Shown: positions 22,306 through 35,600 of the stretch, piece after piece
Position numbering within the stretch: position 1 is the stretch's first letter
How the letters are laid out: each line of letters begins with the position of its first letter
Source: Botryotinia globosa
Lineage: Eukaryota; Ascomycota; Leotiomycetes; Helotiales; Sclerotiniaceae
Length of the DNA: 64,000 nucleotides
Reading direction: 5' to 3'
Assembly (NCBI GenBank): GCA_014898425.1
Contig: RCSZ01000003.1
Location: forward strand, 310,001-374,000
Position numbers and translations under genes: made by a program
Notes under the pieces: model-generated
Databases searched by the model: none
What the model saw: only the letters and a program-made list of their open reading frames with translations
What the model was told of the DNA's origin: nothing

Positions 22306-23375
22306 ATAGGTCAAGGATAGCTCTTGGAGCTACAGGTAAAGTATAAAGCAAATTCCATAATAGCATTTTAGCAATTGGGATGTTTTAGCGTGGTGTTTGG
22401 TGGATTTCGATCTTCAAAATGCCCATGGCAGAAAGTGCTTCACCTGGTGCAAGTTGATGCTTTGACGATGAATGAATGGATACCTCTGGTGCTTAGATGG
22501 CGTACACCGTTTTCGGATGGGACTTTGTATTAGTTATTTTTGTTAGGAAATGTAAATTACTTGAACCAATGGAATATTACAACATGAAGAGTGGCGGAAA
22601 TGATTCATCGACCAATTGTGAAAATGCTCTAGACTTCAAATGAAGGCTGACTCCTCAAGTCTCAGACATGCGATGGAAGCAGCAAGTAAATCAGCCAATT
22701 ATCTCAACTGTAGAGATCCCGTAGCCCAATTAGATTAGTTTCTGAAGATCAATCTAGGAAACTCTCATTGCTTTTGGGAGTGAATCTCAATTATTCAATA
22801 ATTATGAATGAGTTTAATGTCGATTTGTAACAAGCAATTGGAAAGAAATAAAGAGAAAGGCGAAGACTCAGCCTTCAGGCTCTCTTAAGTCATTATATAA
22901 GCGAAAGCAGGCTAAGGTTATCCATATCTCTACGAAAGCGACCTTCCCCCATACAACTCCACCAGCCAGGACAGAGCAATATCACTTTACATTTCAGAAT
23001 TCCATTTAATTTGTTTACAAAGTTACATAAAATAATCAAGAAGATCCTCAAGTCAATCAAAAAGTGGCATACAAATTTACGAATCTGAAAATAACTGTGG
23101 AGGGGGCAATTACTGTTGCGAGTCAACGACTGACCGTCTTCACAAGCTGGAGATAGTACAATTCCATCAACAACTTTCCGACACCTACCTCTTTCCACAG
23201 CTTTCGATCTCCGATTGATGATATTTGAGTAATACGAATTGAAAGCGCCATATCTGCAAATTCGATTACTCGCGTGTAAAGAACAAAATCGTTGAAGAGA
23301 GAGCTGAAGACGAATCCCATTTGCGCACACGACCGATACTTCTTCCATTATACCCAAGCAACGCAAAGCAACAAG
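22306..23375. other. Intergenic, no gene seen
   Basis: Holds the 3' end of cdc20 and the promoter of the TFIIA gene. A minus-strand open frame (22893-23636) runs across this region and the TFIIA first exon but lacks any family feature, so it is not annotated. Confidence 0.5.
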
Positions 23376-25381
23376 ATGTCGAACACTCAGGTCGGAAATG
23401 TTTACCAGCAGATTATTGCAGATGTAGTCGATAGCTCTAGAGTTGACTTCGAGGAGAGTGGAGTCGATGAAGTTGTATTGGAGGAATTGAGAAAGGTATG
23501 TTTCTGAGTCTCTCATCAACTTTCTGGATTCTGCCATGGCGCATTTCATCAGGTTTTCAGTTGGATTCTTTATTTCTTTTTCTTCTTCTTCGTGAATGAC
23601 TATTTGATTTTCGAATGGTTCTGATTTTGTTGGCATGTCATTTTATTGGATTCTGCTCTGATATGAATCTTTGTTGCTGGTTTTGTTGGTTTTCTTCTGT
23701 TGCTTCATGATTGCTGCCTGTGCACAGTCGGTCAGTTTCTGGGGGTGGGCGATCCTCTGTATTTGGCTTTATACCTTGACCTCAGCCTCTCGGTTGTGAA
23801 AACACTTTTCTTGGGCTAGTCTCTTTTCGTCCTTTGTATCACGTGGTACTTCTTGGACATAGATGTACATGGAAGTACACATGTAGCAGTCCAGGTCATC
23901 ATTGTCCTTGCACGTAGTCTTATAGTCCTGCAATTTTATTTCTCTAAGCTCTTCTACCAAACCTCTTGTTGTTTTCAAGATAAATTGATAAACAATCTTG
24001 CTAATACATTATTTTCAAAGGGATGGCAAAACAAGTTGTCAACTCTGGGTGTTGCTCTGTTTCCATGGGATCCAAAGCCTGACCAGCAACCTATGCAAAA
24101 TCCACCAATGGTGCCTTCAAATTACCAACATACAGGTATACCTCCAGGACAGCCAATATATCAAACTCCAATGCCAAATGGATCTCGTATCAAGGCTGAA
24201 TCTGGTATGGAGAATGCAGGCTTCATGCCATCTCCTATGTCACAGGCACCTCCTCAGGGTCCTCTTATGACTATGCCAAATGCTACACCAGCTCAGCAAC
24301 GTGCCGCCCAAAATCTTCATGCTTCTTATGGACATAGAGCTGCAGCTTCGATCCAATCCATTCAAGGAGGTGCTGGAGCACCCCAGCAGCAACCCATGTC
24401 TCAGATGAGTCCACAGCAGCATCAAGCGATTCAGCAACAACAACAACATTTGCAAATGCAATCAATGCAGCAGCAACAGCAGCAGCAGCAACAACAACAA
24501 CAGAGACCAGGCAGTGGTGTATCCCCCCAAGCTCAACCACAACAGCCACAAGGACAACCTCAGGGTCCGCCAAGCCAACAAAGTCAACAAGCTGCGGCGG
24601 CTTATAGACAGAGTGTTGCAGCTCAACAAGCACAGCAGCTACAGCAGTTACAACAGCAGAGGGCTTTCCAAAACGGTCAAGCCCCTCAGAATCCTCAGAA
24701 TCCTCAAAATCCTCAAAATCCTCAGAATCCTCAAAATCCTCAAAATCCTCAAAATGGTCAGAATGGTCAGAATCCTCAACCCCCCCAGGCCCAACAAAAT
24801 CCTCAGGGTAGTGTTGGAAGTGCACAAACTGACGGGGCTGGCGATGAGACTGATGAATCTATTGGAGTTATCAAACAATTTGATTCTCAAGGCAATGAAA
24901 TTGCCATGGGTCGAATCGAGATTGACAATCTCATCCGCAGCAAGATCGAATCTATGGGCAAGGCTATGGAGGGTGGTGGTCTAATGCTTCCACTTAAGGA
25001 AGCCAATAAGATCCCTTCAACCAAGCGTCAACGCAAGAACTCACCCGGTTCATTGCCACAAACAGATGGTCTTGGCTCTGATGATGATGATGATGAAAAG
25101 GTTAAGGATGAATTAGATGAAGATGCAATCAACTCTGATTTGGATGATCCTGACGACGGATTGAACGAAGACGATGATGATGACGAGAGTATGGGTCACA
25201 TTATGCTTTGCATGTATGACAAAGTCCAAAGAGTCAAGAACAAGTGGTATGAATCCTGTATTTTTTTTATCATGTACATGCTAACCAATCATATAGGAAG
25301 TGCGTCATGAAAGATGGTGTACTCACTGTCAATAACAAGGAATACGTATTCCACAAAGCAACTGGAGAATACGAATGGTAA
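23376..25381 (+). CDS. TOA1: TFIIA large (alpha/beta) subunit
   Basis: Three exons: 23376-23495, 24021-25246 and 25297-25381; 476 residues. TFIIA stabilises TBP on the TATA element during RNA polymerase II initiation. Exon 1 encodes the N-terminal helix (VGNVYQQIIADVVDSSRVDF...VLEELRK), exon 2 continues it (GWQNKLSTLGVALFPWDP). A long Gln/Asn/Pro-rich linker follows, as in yeast and animal TFIIA. A strongly acidic stretch (about residues 395-435) precedes the C-terminal beta-barrel (HIMLCMYDKVQRVKNKWKC...GVLTVNNKEYVFHKATGEYEW), whose last residues are the family's usual end. The second intron splits the Trp codon of KNKW and is 50 nt. The first intron is 525 nt, unusually long here, joined in phase 0 at TTTTCAAAG; an extra small exon inside it cannot be ruled out. 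The start at 23376 is the ATG that begins the conserved helix. Confidence 0.92.
24684..24773 (+). repeat. In-frame 9-bp minisatellite coding Pro-Gln-Asn repeats in TOA1
   Basis: Eight consecutive copies of CCTCARAAT (24684-24755) followed by two GGTCAGAAT copies encode (PQN)8(GQN)2. Third-position A/G variation between units shows they are not freshly expanded. A poly-Gln run coded by mixed CAG/CAA lies just upstream at about 24467-24502. Confidence 0.9.
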
Positions 25382-26694
25382 ACACCATTTTAAAGTCATC
25401 ATTTTGTTTTAAATCGTCATATCATCAGGCGGGATGACTGCAATTACCCTTTTTTTTAAAAAAATCACTACATCTTTTCATTTCACTCTACACGTCATGA
25501 TATCACTTCAAGATTCTAAGCCGTTTTCTCTGTTTCTTTCTTCCTTTACTTTCCCTCTTGTGGATATAGATGTGATTGAACATTGAGATAAATCAGTCGG
25601 TCACCTGGGGAGGATTTTTCAGCAGTTGCACGGTGGTTTAAGCGAAAGTTCAGCATAACGAAGAGTTAAGAAGAAACCCACAAAACTGAATAACGGATTC
25701 AAATATGACACAAAGTTGATGAATAGGAGAGGCATGCTAGGTAATCTACAAATGGCGATGTGCTGGGAGCTGGATTGATTTGACTTGGTTTGATTGGTCT
25801 GGTTCTGCGTGAGCGAGACAATCAAACAGGAAAGTCGGGAGCTCGAATAAAATTCCATGCAGGGGACTGCATTGATGTATCATATCATAACATACCACAT
25901 CGATTCAATTTGAATCACATTTCGTTAGATAGTTATGGGCCTTGTTATGGTCCTCTTTCATCTGAGTTTTGCTCGGTGATTACCATCAAAATCAATTAGA
26001 TATTGGAAAGCTGTATTGTGTGATTCGAGCTTGATGTGATGTGATGCGATGTGATGTGATGTGACAATTTCCTATGTAGACCGGTTCTTCTCCCTAGGTA
26101 TACATTTTTCCTTTCAAGTTCGAGTGATGCAGTGAATCAATAAATATATTGCTTTCAAGTTAATTCCTTGCCCCCAAGTGAAATTACTCCCACACATCTT
26201 CATGCGGCACATTTCCGTCGTGCATGTATTAATTTGATATCCAGAATCCTCTTGTGCAATGGACTGTATATATATTGAAAAAATCCTCTTTTACATGCTA
26301 CTGTTCTTATTATAGAAAAAGGAAAAAGAACTCTCGCTGATCGATTTCTCATCGTCAACTAATTACCTAGTTAGTGATCAAGTTCTGAGGACCAAGAGTC
26401 ATACTTGAAATAGAACTGAAATGAATCAACAGATTGCAATTGAGAGTGATTGGTATTGCCCGAAACTTTTGAATCCCAATCCAAATTCAGATTTCGATTC
26501 AGATATTGATTGACTGATTGATTGATTGATTGATGATTCTCAAATGCTGAATGAAATCATGATGAATGAAAATCTCGAATTCGAAGTAGGTACCTACTCT
26601 CACGTATTCCATTTAATACTTGGTATTCAGATTTTTAGATATTCAAATACTTGGATATCCAGATTACGCACTACGCACTACCCACCACTCTAAA

Positions 26695-26736
26695 ACTCTC
26701 GACTCTAAACTCTCGACTCTAAACTCTCGACTCTAA
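26695..26736. repeat. 14-bp tandem repeat, three copies
   Basis: ACTCTCGACTCTAA occurs three times in a row without change. Confidence 0.85.
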
Positions 26737-26806
26737 ATCTTCAAAACAATCTTCTTCTGACTAACGAAATTGTAAGATATTTTCACAGATCCGGTCCGGT
26801 ATTTTG

Positions 26807-26886
26807 ACTACCTATCTATCTATCTACCTACCTACCTATCTACCTATCTATCTACCTACCTACCTACCTATCTACCTACCTACCTA
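26807..26886. repeat. CTAC/CTAT tetranucleotide microsatellite
   Basis: About 80 bp of uninterrupted tetranucleotides alternating CTAC and CTAT, likely variable in length between strains. Confidence 0.85.
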
Positions 26887-27394
26887 GCAGTTCTCACTCA
26901 AACTCTAATCATTTCACATCAGCTCTTCTATATCCACCCCCAGGACTTCCAGAATCAGAATAAGAGTGATAAGATATAATACAGATCTCTCTTCACTTCC
27001 AGTATGATTATAATTACATGTGCATTATCATTTTAATTTTAGCCCAGAGCGTTTTGCATGCCTCGTTGTACGGCATTATTCCGCAAATAGACGAAATGAA
27101 TATGTTCGCTATTGGGAATCGGGAGGGAGAAGATTGGAGTCTTAGTAGAACGAGACTTAGATACTGATAGCGGCGTAGAAGATACCTCACTGGGTTACGA
27201 TATGGTGACGAGAATCTTGTTGTAATTATTTTAGATTCGCTTACTCGCTAAAGACTAGAAAATACTTCTGCAGGAAATGGATTAGACTGAATTGAAGCTG
27301 AAGTAATATCAGACATTAATTGGCTGGGGAGAAGAGGATGAAGAAGGCAGATGGAGAGAAAGGTAGGTATGTACAAATCGACCTGGATGGTGAT

Positions 27395-28511
27395 TTATTT
27401 CTTCTCATCTTCATTATCACTTTCCCCCTCGTCTCCAGATTCATCTTGTGCCTCTTCCTCCTCGTCTGCCTTCTCCTCTTCAGCCAACTTCGCCCTTCTT
27501 ATCTTCTCTTCCTGCTCCAATGCAGTCCACTGACCATCCCTATCCTCCTTAATATGGTCAACTGCACTTCTCAATTGTCTATCATGGCTGACAATTCTTC
27601 CCCTACCGACCAAGCTTGCCACAATTGCCGCTCCCACGATAAATGTCAAGACAAATCGATATGTGCTGTACCAAGGAGGGCACCATCCTCGAACTGTTGC
27701 TCGGGCATCTGCGAAATAGAGGAATGTGAAAGCGGTGAATTGGGTAATTAATGCGTATTCTACTGGCATAAGGATAGTAGGCCATGCGACAGCGGGAGCA
27801 ACAACCCCGATCATGTATCGACGGTAACTATGATGTCCGCCATAACCTGCGTATTCAAGACCCCAGTGAATTGCACCGAGGAAGGAAATAATCTCCACGT
27901 CAAGTTAGTCATAGTTTGGTGATTTAGGATCAGAAAAAAGAACTTACAACAGCACCATATCCAACTTGAATAGGTGTGATATATTCCAACAATTGGTGAG
28001 CCAATTCGGGTGAAAATAGGATACCTTGTCCAGTAGCATGACCTTGATTGATATCATAAGCCAGATATACTGTAGAAGCCGATGTAGCAGCGTAAGGTAA
28101 GACACCCGCAGCACCAATTATCAGAGATTCCTTGGGTACCTCTCGTAGAGCAAATGTTTCCTTGATAGTCTCCAAATCATCTTTTACAGATCCATGACCT
28201 TCGTGATGTGGATTTTCTTCGAATACGGGACGAACGGAGGAATGTAATGAAACAGACTCGGGATGTGCTTCGATTGTTTGTTTTCCGATCCTGTCTTCTT
28301 CTTTGAAGTTGATTTGGTCTGGGACGTAGGGAGGTTCGGACTTGGTGGCATAGAAGAGACGGGAAGAGAGAGTTGCAGGGCGTTTGGGAATTGATGTGCG
28401 AAAAGAACAAGTATTTTTGAGAGCCGCAGAAGCCTGAGAATAGCTTGCTCGAGAGGTGGGAAATTTTGTGAAGCTCTTCAAGAGAGAGCGTGTAGCTGTT
28501 GTGCGAAGCAT
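27395..28511 (-). CDS. DUF3429/TMEM69-like mitochondrial inner-membrane protein
   Basis: Two exons on the minus strand, 28511-27948 and 27892-27395, joined in phase 0 across a 55-nt intron (GTAAGT, CTATGACTAAC branch-like, acceptor GGAG); 353 residues. The N-terminus (MLRTTATRSLLKSFTKFPTSRASYSQ) is Arg/Ser/Thr-rich without acids, a typical mitochondrial presequence. Hydrophobic segments occur at ESLIIGAAGVLPYAATSAS, the YITPIQVGYGAV junction, MIGVVAPAVAWPTILMPVEY through FTAFTFLYFAD, and FVLTFIVGAAIVASLVGRG. The C-terminus is a charged, highly acidic Glu/Asp tail after a Lys/Arg/Glu helix. The GAIHWGLE and GYGGHHSYRRY motifs are those of the DUF3429 family that includes TMEM69; its biochemical role is not established. 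An in-frame ATG lies 11 codons upstream (28544); it would add MRTKTKTKTKT from a hexamer repeat, so the second ATG is preferred. Confidence 0.82.
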
Positions 28512-29693
28512 GGTTTTGGTTTTGGTTTTGGTTTTGGTTCTCACAACACCTTCAGGTTAGCTACCCCGATAATCGCGAGAAGTTCAAGAATGCAATTGGT
28601 ACAAATGGGTATATTGAACAGGATCTTCAATAACAATTCCAATAAATCAAGAAGAAGGTATTCTGCAAGCGTGCGTAACCTACGAAAGAAAAATGGGAGA
28701 GAGGAATGGAAAGAATAATGGATTTGGGTTGAAAAGTCCGTACTTGTACTTGTAGTCCAACTCTCTACAAAGTATGTAATTATTAATAGTAAACAGAGAG
28801 AAAACAAACCGGGAAATCTGAATGGAGGCAGTTATTATTATTATGATTGATTGGCTTTGGCCAGTGTGGAACAATTATTACATATTCGATCGATTACCGC
28901 GAAAAGTATGAATACCGGCCGGTATGGATAATAATTACGTCATCATGCCTGGTGGGTGGCTCTGTCGTGTCACGTGTGTTCTACGAAGTATGGTACACCA
29001 GTAGGAATGTAATACTGTACCAACTCCACCATAGAGGATGCAAGGTCAACTTAGCGAACAGTGAGAGAGAATACGGTCCAAGCCTTCACGCCTCAAGCTC
29101 AAGAGAAAGAAGTCTGCGCACCAATGAACACAACGCGTCCATCTGTACGGGATGGGATGGGATGGGATGGGATGTTCAAATTACATACAGGTTTTGGATT
29201 TGGGATTTTCGGGGATTCCATTTTACGTGGCATTGCACTATCATTATCTGGACTATGATTATCATGATGATTATGATTGTGATCTTCAGTTCTATTCCCA
29301 GGTGACTTTTCATATTATACCATCGTACATCATATTTCAATATTCCTTCGTGACTGCCTTTATTGAGCGTGCTATTTATCGTTTTATTTCAAAATATTTA
29401 CACAAACCAGTGGGACACTGCAGCTGGGGGCGATTTTTGAATACCCCTCTCATACGATACATTCACATATACCGTCACCACCACCACCACCACCATCAAT
29501 ACATTAGAACGAATCGTGCTCTGCCACGAAGATCGAAGAAAGTCTCGATTCAAAAGTGATGGATTAAATGATCCTCAACCTACCTTTTCCACAATAATCC
29601 TTCGAAAATTCGCCATTGCGGATGCCAACCATCGTTCTTCGAACAAATTAATCTAGAGCTTCCCGGCCCGGGTGACGGCAACAGCAACTCAAG
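28512..29693. promoter_or_regulatory. Divergent upstream region of the DUF3429 gene and VPS13
   Basis: No gene seen. A GGTTTT hexamer repeat lies at 28512-28537 immediately beside the DUF3429 start, GGGAT pentamer repeats at about 29150-29174, and a CAC repeat near 29477-29493. Open frames here are repeat-driven and share no family features. Confidence 0.45.
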
Positions 29694-32600
29694 ATGTTGG
29701 AAGGTTTGGTTGCATCGTTGCTGAATCGATTTCTGGGCATGTATATCCGGAATTTCGATCCTGGACAACTGAAAGTCGGAATCTGGTCGGGAGATGTTAA
29801 GCTGCGAGATTTGGAGCTACGACGGGAGGCCTTGGATCAGCTAAAGCTACCTATAAATGTGGTGGAGGGACATTTGGGACAACTTACCTTGAAGATACCA
29901 TGGTCGAATCTGCGGGGTCAACCTGTACAAGTCGAAATCGAAGATATATATGTACTCGCATCACCGAAAGAAGATGCAGAGTGGGATGAAGAGGAAGAGG
30001 AGAGGAGGAGGCAGGTTGTTAAGATCGAGAAGTTGGACAGTGCCGAGATGCTGAAAGATAGAAATCAAGAGGGGATGAGTTTGGAAGAACAGCAGAAAAA
30101 TCAGAGCTTCACGGATAGCTTGGTTACCAAAATCATCGACAATCTCCAAATCACGGTCAAGAATATTCACGTACGATATGAGGACTCAATTTCGGCACCT
30201 GGTCACCCATTTGCTCTCGGGCTTACGTTGCAAGAGTTCAGTGCCATCAGTACGGATGGTAACTGGAAACCGACATACATACAAAACTCTTCTGGAACCA
30301 CACATAAGCTCGCCACTCTTGGTGCTTTGGCTGTGTACTGGAATACGGACACAGAATTGTTGAGCACTGGGCGAGAGGCGGAGGTATCTACATCCCCGGA
30401 GGTCGCATCGCACGATGAAATGTTGACGAGGTTCAAAGAGATGATTGTGAGAGGTGAAGATGCAAAACAAGCCAATCATCAGTTTATATTGAAGCCTGTT
30501 AGTGGTCAGATGAAGCTCGAGATGGACAAAAGCGGTAAGATTGAAATACCGCATATGAAGGCTGGGCTTTTGTTCGACGAAATTGGAGTGGTTCTTGACG
30601 ATCATCAATACCGAGATGCTTTGATGATGGTCGACTTATTCCACTACTTCCTCCTCCATCAAGAGTATAAGAAATTCCAACCGAAAGGAGTTCGGCCGAA
30701 GGAGGATCCACGTGCTTGGTTCAAGTTTGCTGGTAATGCAATCTTAAGTAAGATTCATGAACGTAATCGTCGCTGGTCATGGGCCTTCTTCAAGGAGAGA
30801 CGAGACGATCGAATTCGTTACATTGAGCTCTTCAAGAAAAAGAAGAAGCAGACTGAACCACTATCACCTGAAGAAAACGAGGAGGTGGATAAGCTTGAGT
30901 GGAAACTCGACTACGAAGATATTCGCTTCTGGAGATCCTTGGCTAGAAATCAATTGAAGAAAGAGAATGTTGGCATAAAAAAGGCAGCACCGAAGCAAAA
31001 GCAAGGGTGGGTTGCATGGGCTTGGGGCGCGAAACAACAAGAACAGGAAGAAGACGAAGAAACCACCATGACCGAGGAACAGCGGAAAGAGTTGTATGAC
31101 GCTATTGATTGGAACGAGAAAACAGCAATTGCGGAAAGTATCGATCTACCAAAAGAGACCATCAAGATGCAAATCGAGGCATCGCTAAATACCGGTAGTT
31201 TCACACTCAAGCGTGATCCTCATAATAATACGGTCGAAGTTCTCAGTCTCTACTTTGATGCTTTCAAGGCAAAATTCTTACAGCGACCTGAGTCAATGTT
31301 AGCGGATATAAGCCTTGGAGGCCTGCGAGTGAACGACGGCACGACTCCCGATAGTCTGTTTCCTCAAATTGTTCGCGTTAAAGATGCTCCTGAAACATTC
31401 AAGACGAAGCTTTTGCTTAATGCCGATGGTGCCGAGTCTAAAGATACTCCCGATCCATTCTTCCAATTCCAAGTTGAAACGAATCCTTTGCATGATGCCG
31501 GTGATGTTGCAGTGACCGGAAAACTCAAGCCGCTTGAGATAATCTGGAATCCCCACTTCCTTGTGGGTATAATCCAATTTTTCAAACCACCAGAAAGACA
31601 TATGGAGTCTATCGGGGCTCTTATGGAATCTGCAGGAGCAACAGTAGAAGGACTTAGACAACAGACGCGAGCAGGACTTGAGTTTGCACTCGAGGAGCAC
31701 AAAACCATCAATGCCAAGTTAGATCTTCAAGCACCTCTCATAATTGTGCCCGAAAATATTACCTCGAGCAAAACGACTTGTCTGATTCTCGATGCCGGTC
31801 ATATCAGTGTGAACAGTGAACTTGTGGATGAGGAAACAATGCGTGAAGTGCAATCAAAGCAGAAGACAGTTTATACCGACGCAGATTATAAACGCCTAGA
31901 ATCTCTCATGTACGATAGATTCGTCGTCAAGCTTTCCAATACCCAAGTCCTCATTGGACCTTCCATCGAAGATACAAAAGCGCAAGTCATGGAAAAGGAA
32001 GATCCTCAATCGATGCGTGTCGTCGAGAAGATCAACATTGATTTTATTGTCGAAACTTCAATCATACCAAAAGCGCCAAACTTGACCAAAGTAAGAGTCT
32101 CTGGTCGTCTACCCGTACTACATGCTTCTGCTTCAGACAAGAAATATAAAAGCTTAATGAGCATTATCAACGCAGCTATTCCGAATGTAAATGCAGAGGA
32201 ACTTCCGGCACAGACATTAGCGAAGAGTCGCCGAACTTCGACTTTATCGATAAGAGCACCCTCCTCGTCAAAGCCAAGGGATCGGGCACAATCTACATCG
32301 TTCAACTTCTCAAGACAAGAGGCTATCATTCTCCAAGATGATTCGTCTGATGACGATGATGATGATGATGATGAATTTCAAGATGCTTCTAGCGGCAAAG
32401 AGAGTGATAAGCTCAAACTGGAACAAAAGAACTTTGAGCTCAAATTTGAAGTCGAACGACTTCAAGGCTCGCTTTATCGAAGTGATCCGGAAGGCAGGAA
32501 GCCAGATCAACTTTTGGTGGAAGTAGTCGCTGAGAACTTTGGCGTGAATCTTGTTCTTCGTCCATACGATCTGATTGTGGAAACCGTCCTCCAATCCGTG

Positions 32601-35600
32601 GTTGTGGATGATTTCATTGATAATCCTCCCGCTGAATTCAAATCGATAGTTTCATCTGGAGACATGGAGTCAGAAGACGAAACTGCCCTCATCAACGTGA
32701 AAGTGGTGAAGGTAAATCCACATTCGCCGGAGTTCATGCCAAAATATGACGGAGTTGAGATTAATGTAGATGTTTCTGTTTCCACGATCAACTTGGTGGT
32801 TACTCGCAAGACTCTATTGACTCTACTTGATTTCATCCTAATTACATTTACAAATCAAGACAGCCAACCGCAATTGCCTGCACCTACCAAGGAAACCACA
32901 GATGATCTACTGGCTGTGCCGGATGAGTCGCCGTTTGAAGAAGAGGTAGCACCGCCAGCCAAGAGCACTGAATTGTCAGTTCGTGTTAAAGTTGACTTGA
33001 AGAGTATACGCTTGATACTCAATAACGATGGCATTCGATTGGCTACTCTTTCGTTCAACCATGCGGACGTAGGCATCTTTATATTAGGAAATACCTTGCG
33101 GATTGGCGCAAAGCTAGGAGATCTATCTTTAGTAGACGATGTTAACCTCGGAGCCTCCAGCGATTCTAATCTTAGAAAATTGATCGCTATTGAGGGAGAC
33201 GACTTGGCCGATTTCCGTTATGAGACGTTTGATGCTAAAGGCAGTTCATATCCTGGATATGATTCCTCCATCTACTTGCGCGCAGGTTCTATCAAGGTTA
33301 ATTTTCTTGAAGAGCCGTATCGTAAGATTATTGAGTTTTTGGTCAAATTTGGCAAGATGCAAGCTCTTTTCAATGCCGCCCGACAAGCTGCAGCGAATCA
33401 AGCTTCTCAACTCCAACAAAGTACCAGCCGCATCAAATTCGATGTCAACATCAAAACACCTATCGTTGTTTTCCCTCGTGTCATGGATGCAGGCAGTGGT
33501 AAAAGAGACATGATAACTGCTTATCTGGGAGAGATCTATGCAGAAAATAAATTCGTCCCGATTGATGACTCGAAGGATGCGACCATTGCGATGAAACTCA
33601 CAGCTGGCATTAGAAATATCCGATTGACATCTGACTTCCATTTCCCTGATGAGAAGACAGAAGAGCTTGAGCTCATTGACAAGGTTGATTTGGGTTTCTT
33701 GGTCACTTATGCTGAACATACTGATGGAGCACTTCGTCCGGATCTAGAGATCGAAGGCCACATGTCTGACTTCAATCTGCGAATTACACAAATGCAGTTG
33801 AAATTTCTTCTCGAGTTAGCAAAGTCTGTTCCAGGTGCTTTCATGGTGGATTCGGATGTCAGCGAACAACAAGCTGTAGACGAAGTGGTCAGCCCGACGA
33901 CCAAAAGAGCAAAAGCAATCACCCAGAAATCATCAGACGATGACCATAATAATGAATTGGTTGTTGACCTTGGTCCAGAACTCGGTTCTAATGCGCAGAG
34001 TTGGACGAAGCTTGATTTGGCTTTCCATGTGAACACAATCGGTCTCGAACTCATTCTAGCAAAGGAGAATGAGCCAGTTGGTGATCTTGAGGCCGCAAGC
34101 TTATCGAGATTCTCCATGGATGACACGAAGGTTAAGCTCCGTATGATGACAGATGGCTCATTGGAATCAGAATTCTTAATCCACGCTTTCACCATTCAGG
34201 ATAGCAGGAAGAGAGAGACGAACAAGTTTCGAAAGATTATGACATCTTCAAACAAAGATGTGCAACAATTCATGGCTAGCGTTACTATCTCCGGAGGACA
34301 AGAACGCAATCTCATTGCTATCTTGTCAATCGATAGTCCAAAGGTTATCTTTGCGCTGGATTATCTTTTTGCTCTACAGGCATTCATAACAGAGGGCCTT
34401 GCTGTTGAAGAACCTGTTTCGCCAGATGACGAGGATGAAGCAACTGAATCCGAGAATGCATCTGATGCAGATTCCATGCAAGTAACCAGGCCTAAGACTG
34501 TAGCTAGCCAAGCAAGGTCGCCAAGCAAATCACCTAGTCAATCATCATCTTCGTCCGATCAATCTTCCATGTCAATAGCCTTCAGAGTAAATGTCGTGGA
34601 TGCACAGATAATTTTGATTGCAAATCCACTCAGTACCAGTTCCGAAGCAATTGTACTTGGAACTAAGCAAATCCTCATGTCACAGCAGCATGCTCTCACA
34701 TTACAGGTATCCGAGATGGGTATGTTCTTGTGCCGAATGGACAGATTTGAGGACACTCGCCTGAGAATTCTTGACGACTTCTCTCTCCAAATGTCATTGG
34801 ATAGTTCGAAGCCAAATGCCCAAAGCATTTATCTTGATGTTGAGCCTCTTGTTCTGAGATTATCGCTACGTGATATTCTTCTAGCTATTCAGATTGTACA
34901 AAGAGCATCTGAGCTTTCCGGCAATGATGATGAATCTGGTGAGAAGAAACCCGCTGCATCTGATGTCAAGGCAAAGCAATTGCATAGTTCCTCAAGCCTC
35001 AAACAACGATCGGCCAGCGGCAGAGGTGCATCGACAATGAAGAGAACCACTGCCGGCACCATTGTACCGTCTCAACAGACTCCGGCTGCCCAGGCTACTA
35101 CTCAACCTGCCCACAAGAAGCATGAAGAATTGACTGCAACGTTGGCAGGAATGAGACTTATTCTGATTGGTGATCTACATGAATTGCCAATCCTTGATCT
35201 TAGTGTCAAAAAATTCACAGCCTCTGCTGCTGACTGGTCGGGTAATTTACGAGCTGATACCGCAATCAACATGTTCATCAACGTTTATAATTTCTCCAAG
35301 TCAGCATGGGAACCTCTCATTGAGCCTTGGGAGCTAGGACTACTAGTAGCGAAGGACACTAACCCGGATTGTATGTCTGTCGACCTAATCTCGAAAAAGA
35401 CTCTCGAGATCACTGTCACATCTGCGACCATTGCACTAGCATCGAAGTCTGCGCAGTTCCTTAGCCAGTCTGATGATGTCTTATCAAAACCAAGAGGAGC
35501 CGATGCTCCTTATCGCATTCGAAATTATACTGGCTTCGATGTTAATGTATGGGCAGATGTCCCTGATGCTGACAATACCATGGCTGCTACGTTGACGGAT

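Larger units (their letters stand above)
25382..27394. other. 2-kb intergenic region rich in simple repeats
   Basis: Lies between the convergent TFIIA and DUF3429 genes. No coding frame is supportable. It contains GATGTGATGTGATG-type repeats near 26034-26062, TGAT repeats near 26511-26534, three exact 14-bp copies of ACTCTCGACTCTAA (26695-26736), a CTAC/CTAT microsatellite (26807-26886) and a GTAGGTACCTAC palindrome at 26586-26597. Confidence 0.6.

Noticed and set aside
22893..23636. 247-codon minus-strand frame across the TOA1 promoter and first exon
   Set aside because: No family features and it overlaps a well-supported exon on the other strand.
24283..24825. Minus-strand open frame opposite the TOA1 linker with Glu-Asp-Phe repeats
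   Set aside because: It is the antisense reading of the PQN/poly-Gln repeat; repeats without stops create long shadow frames.
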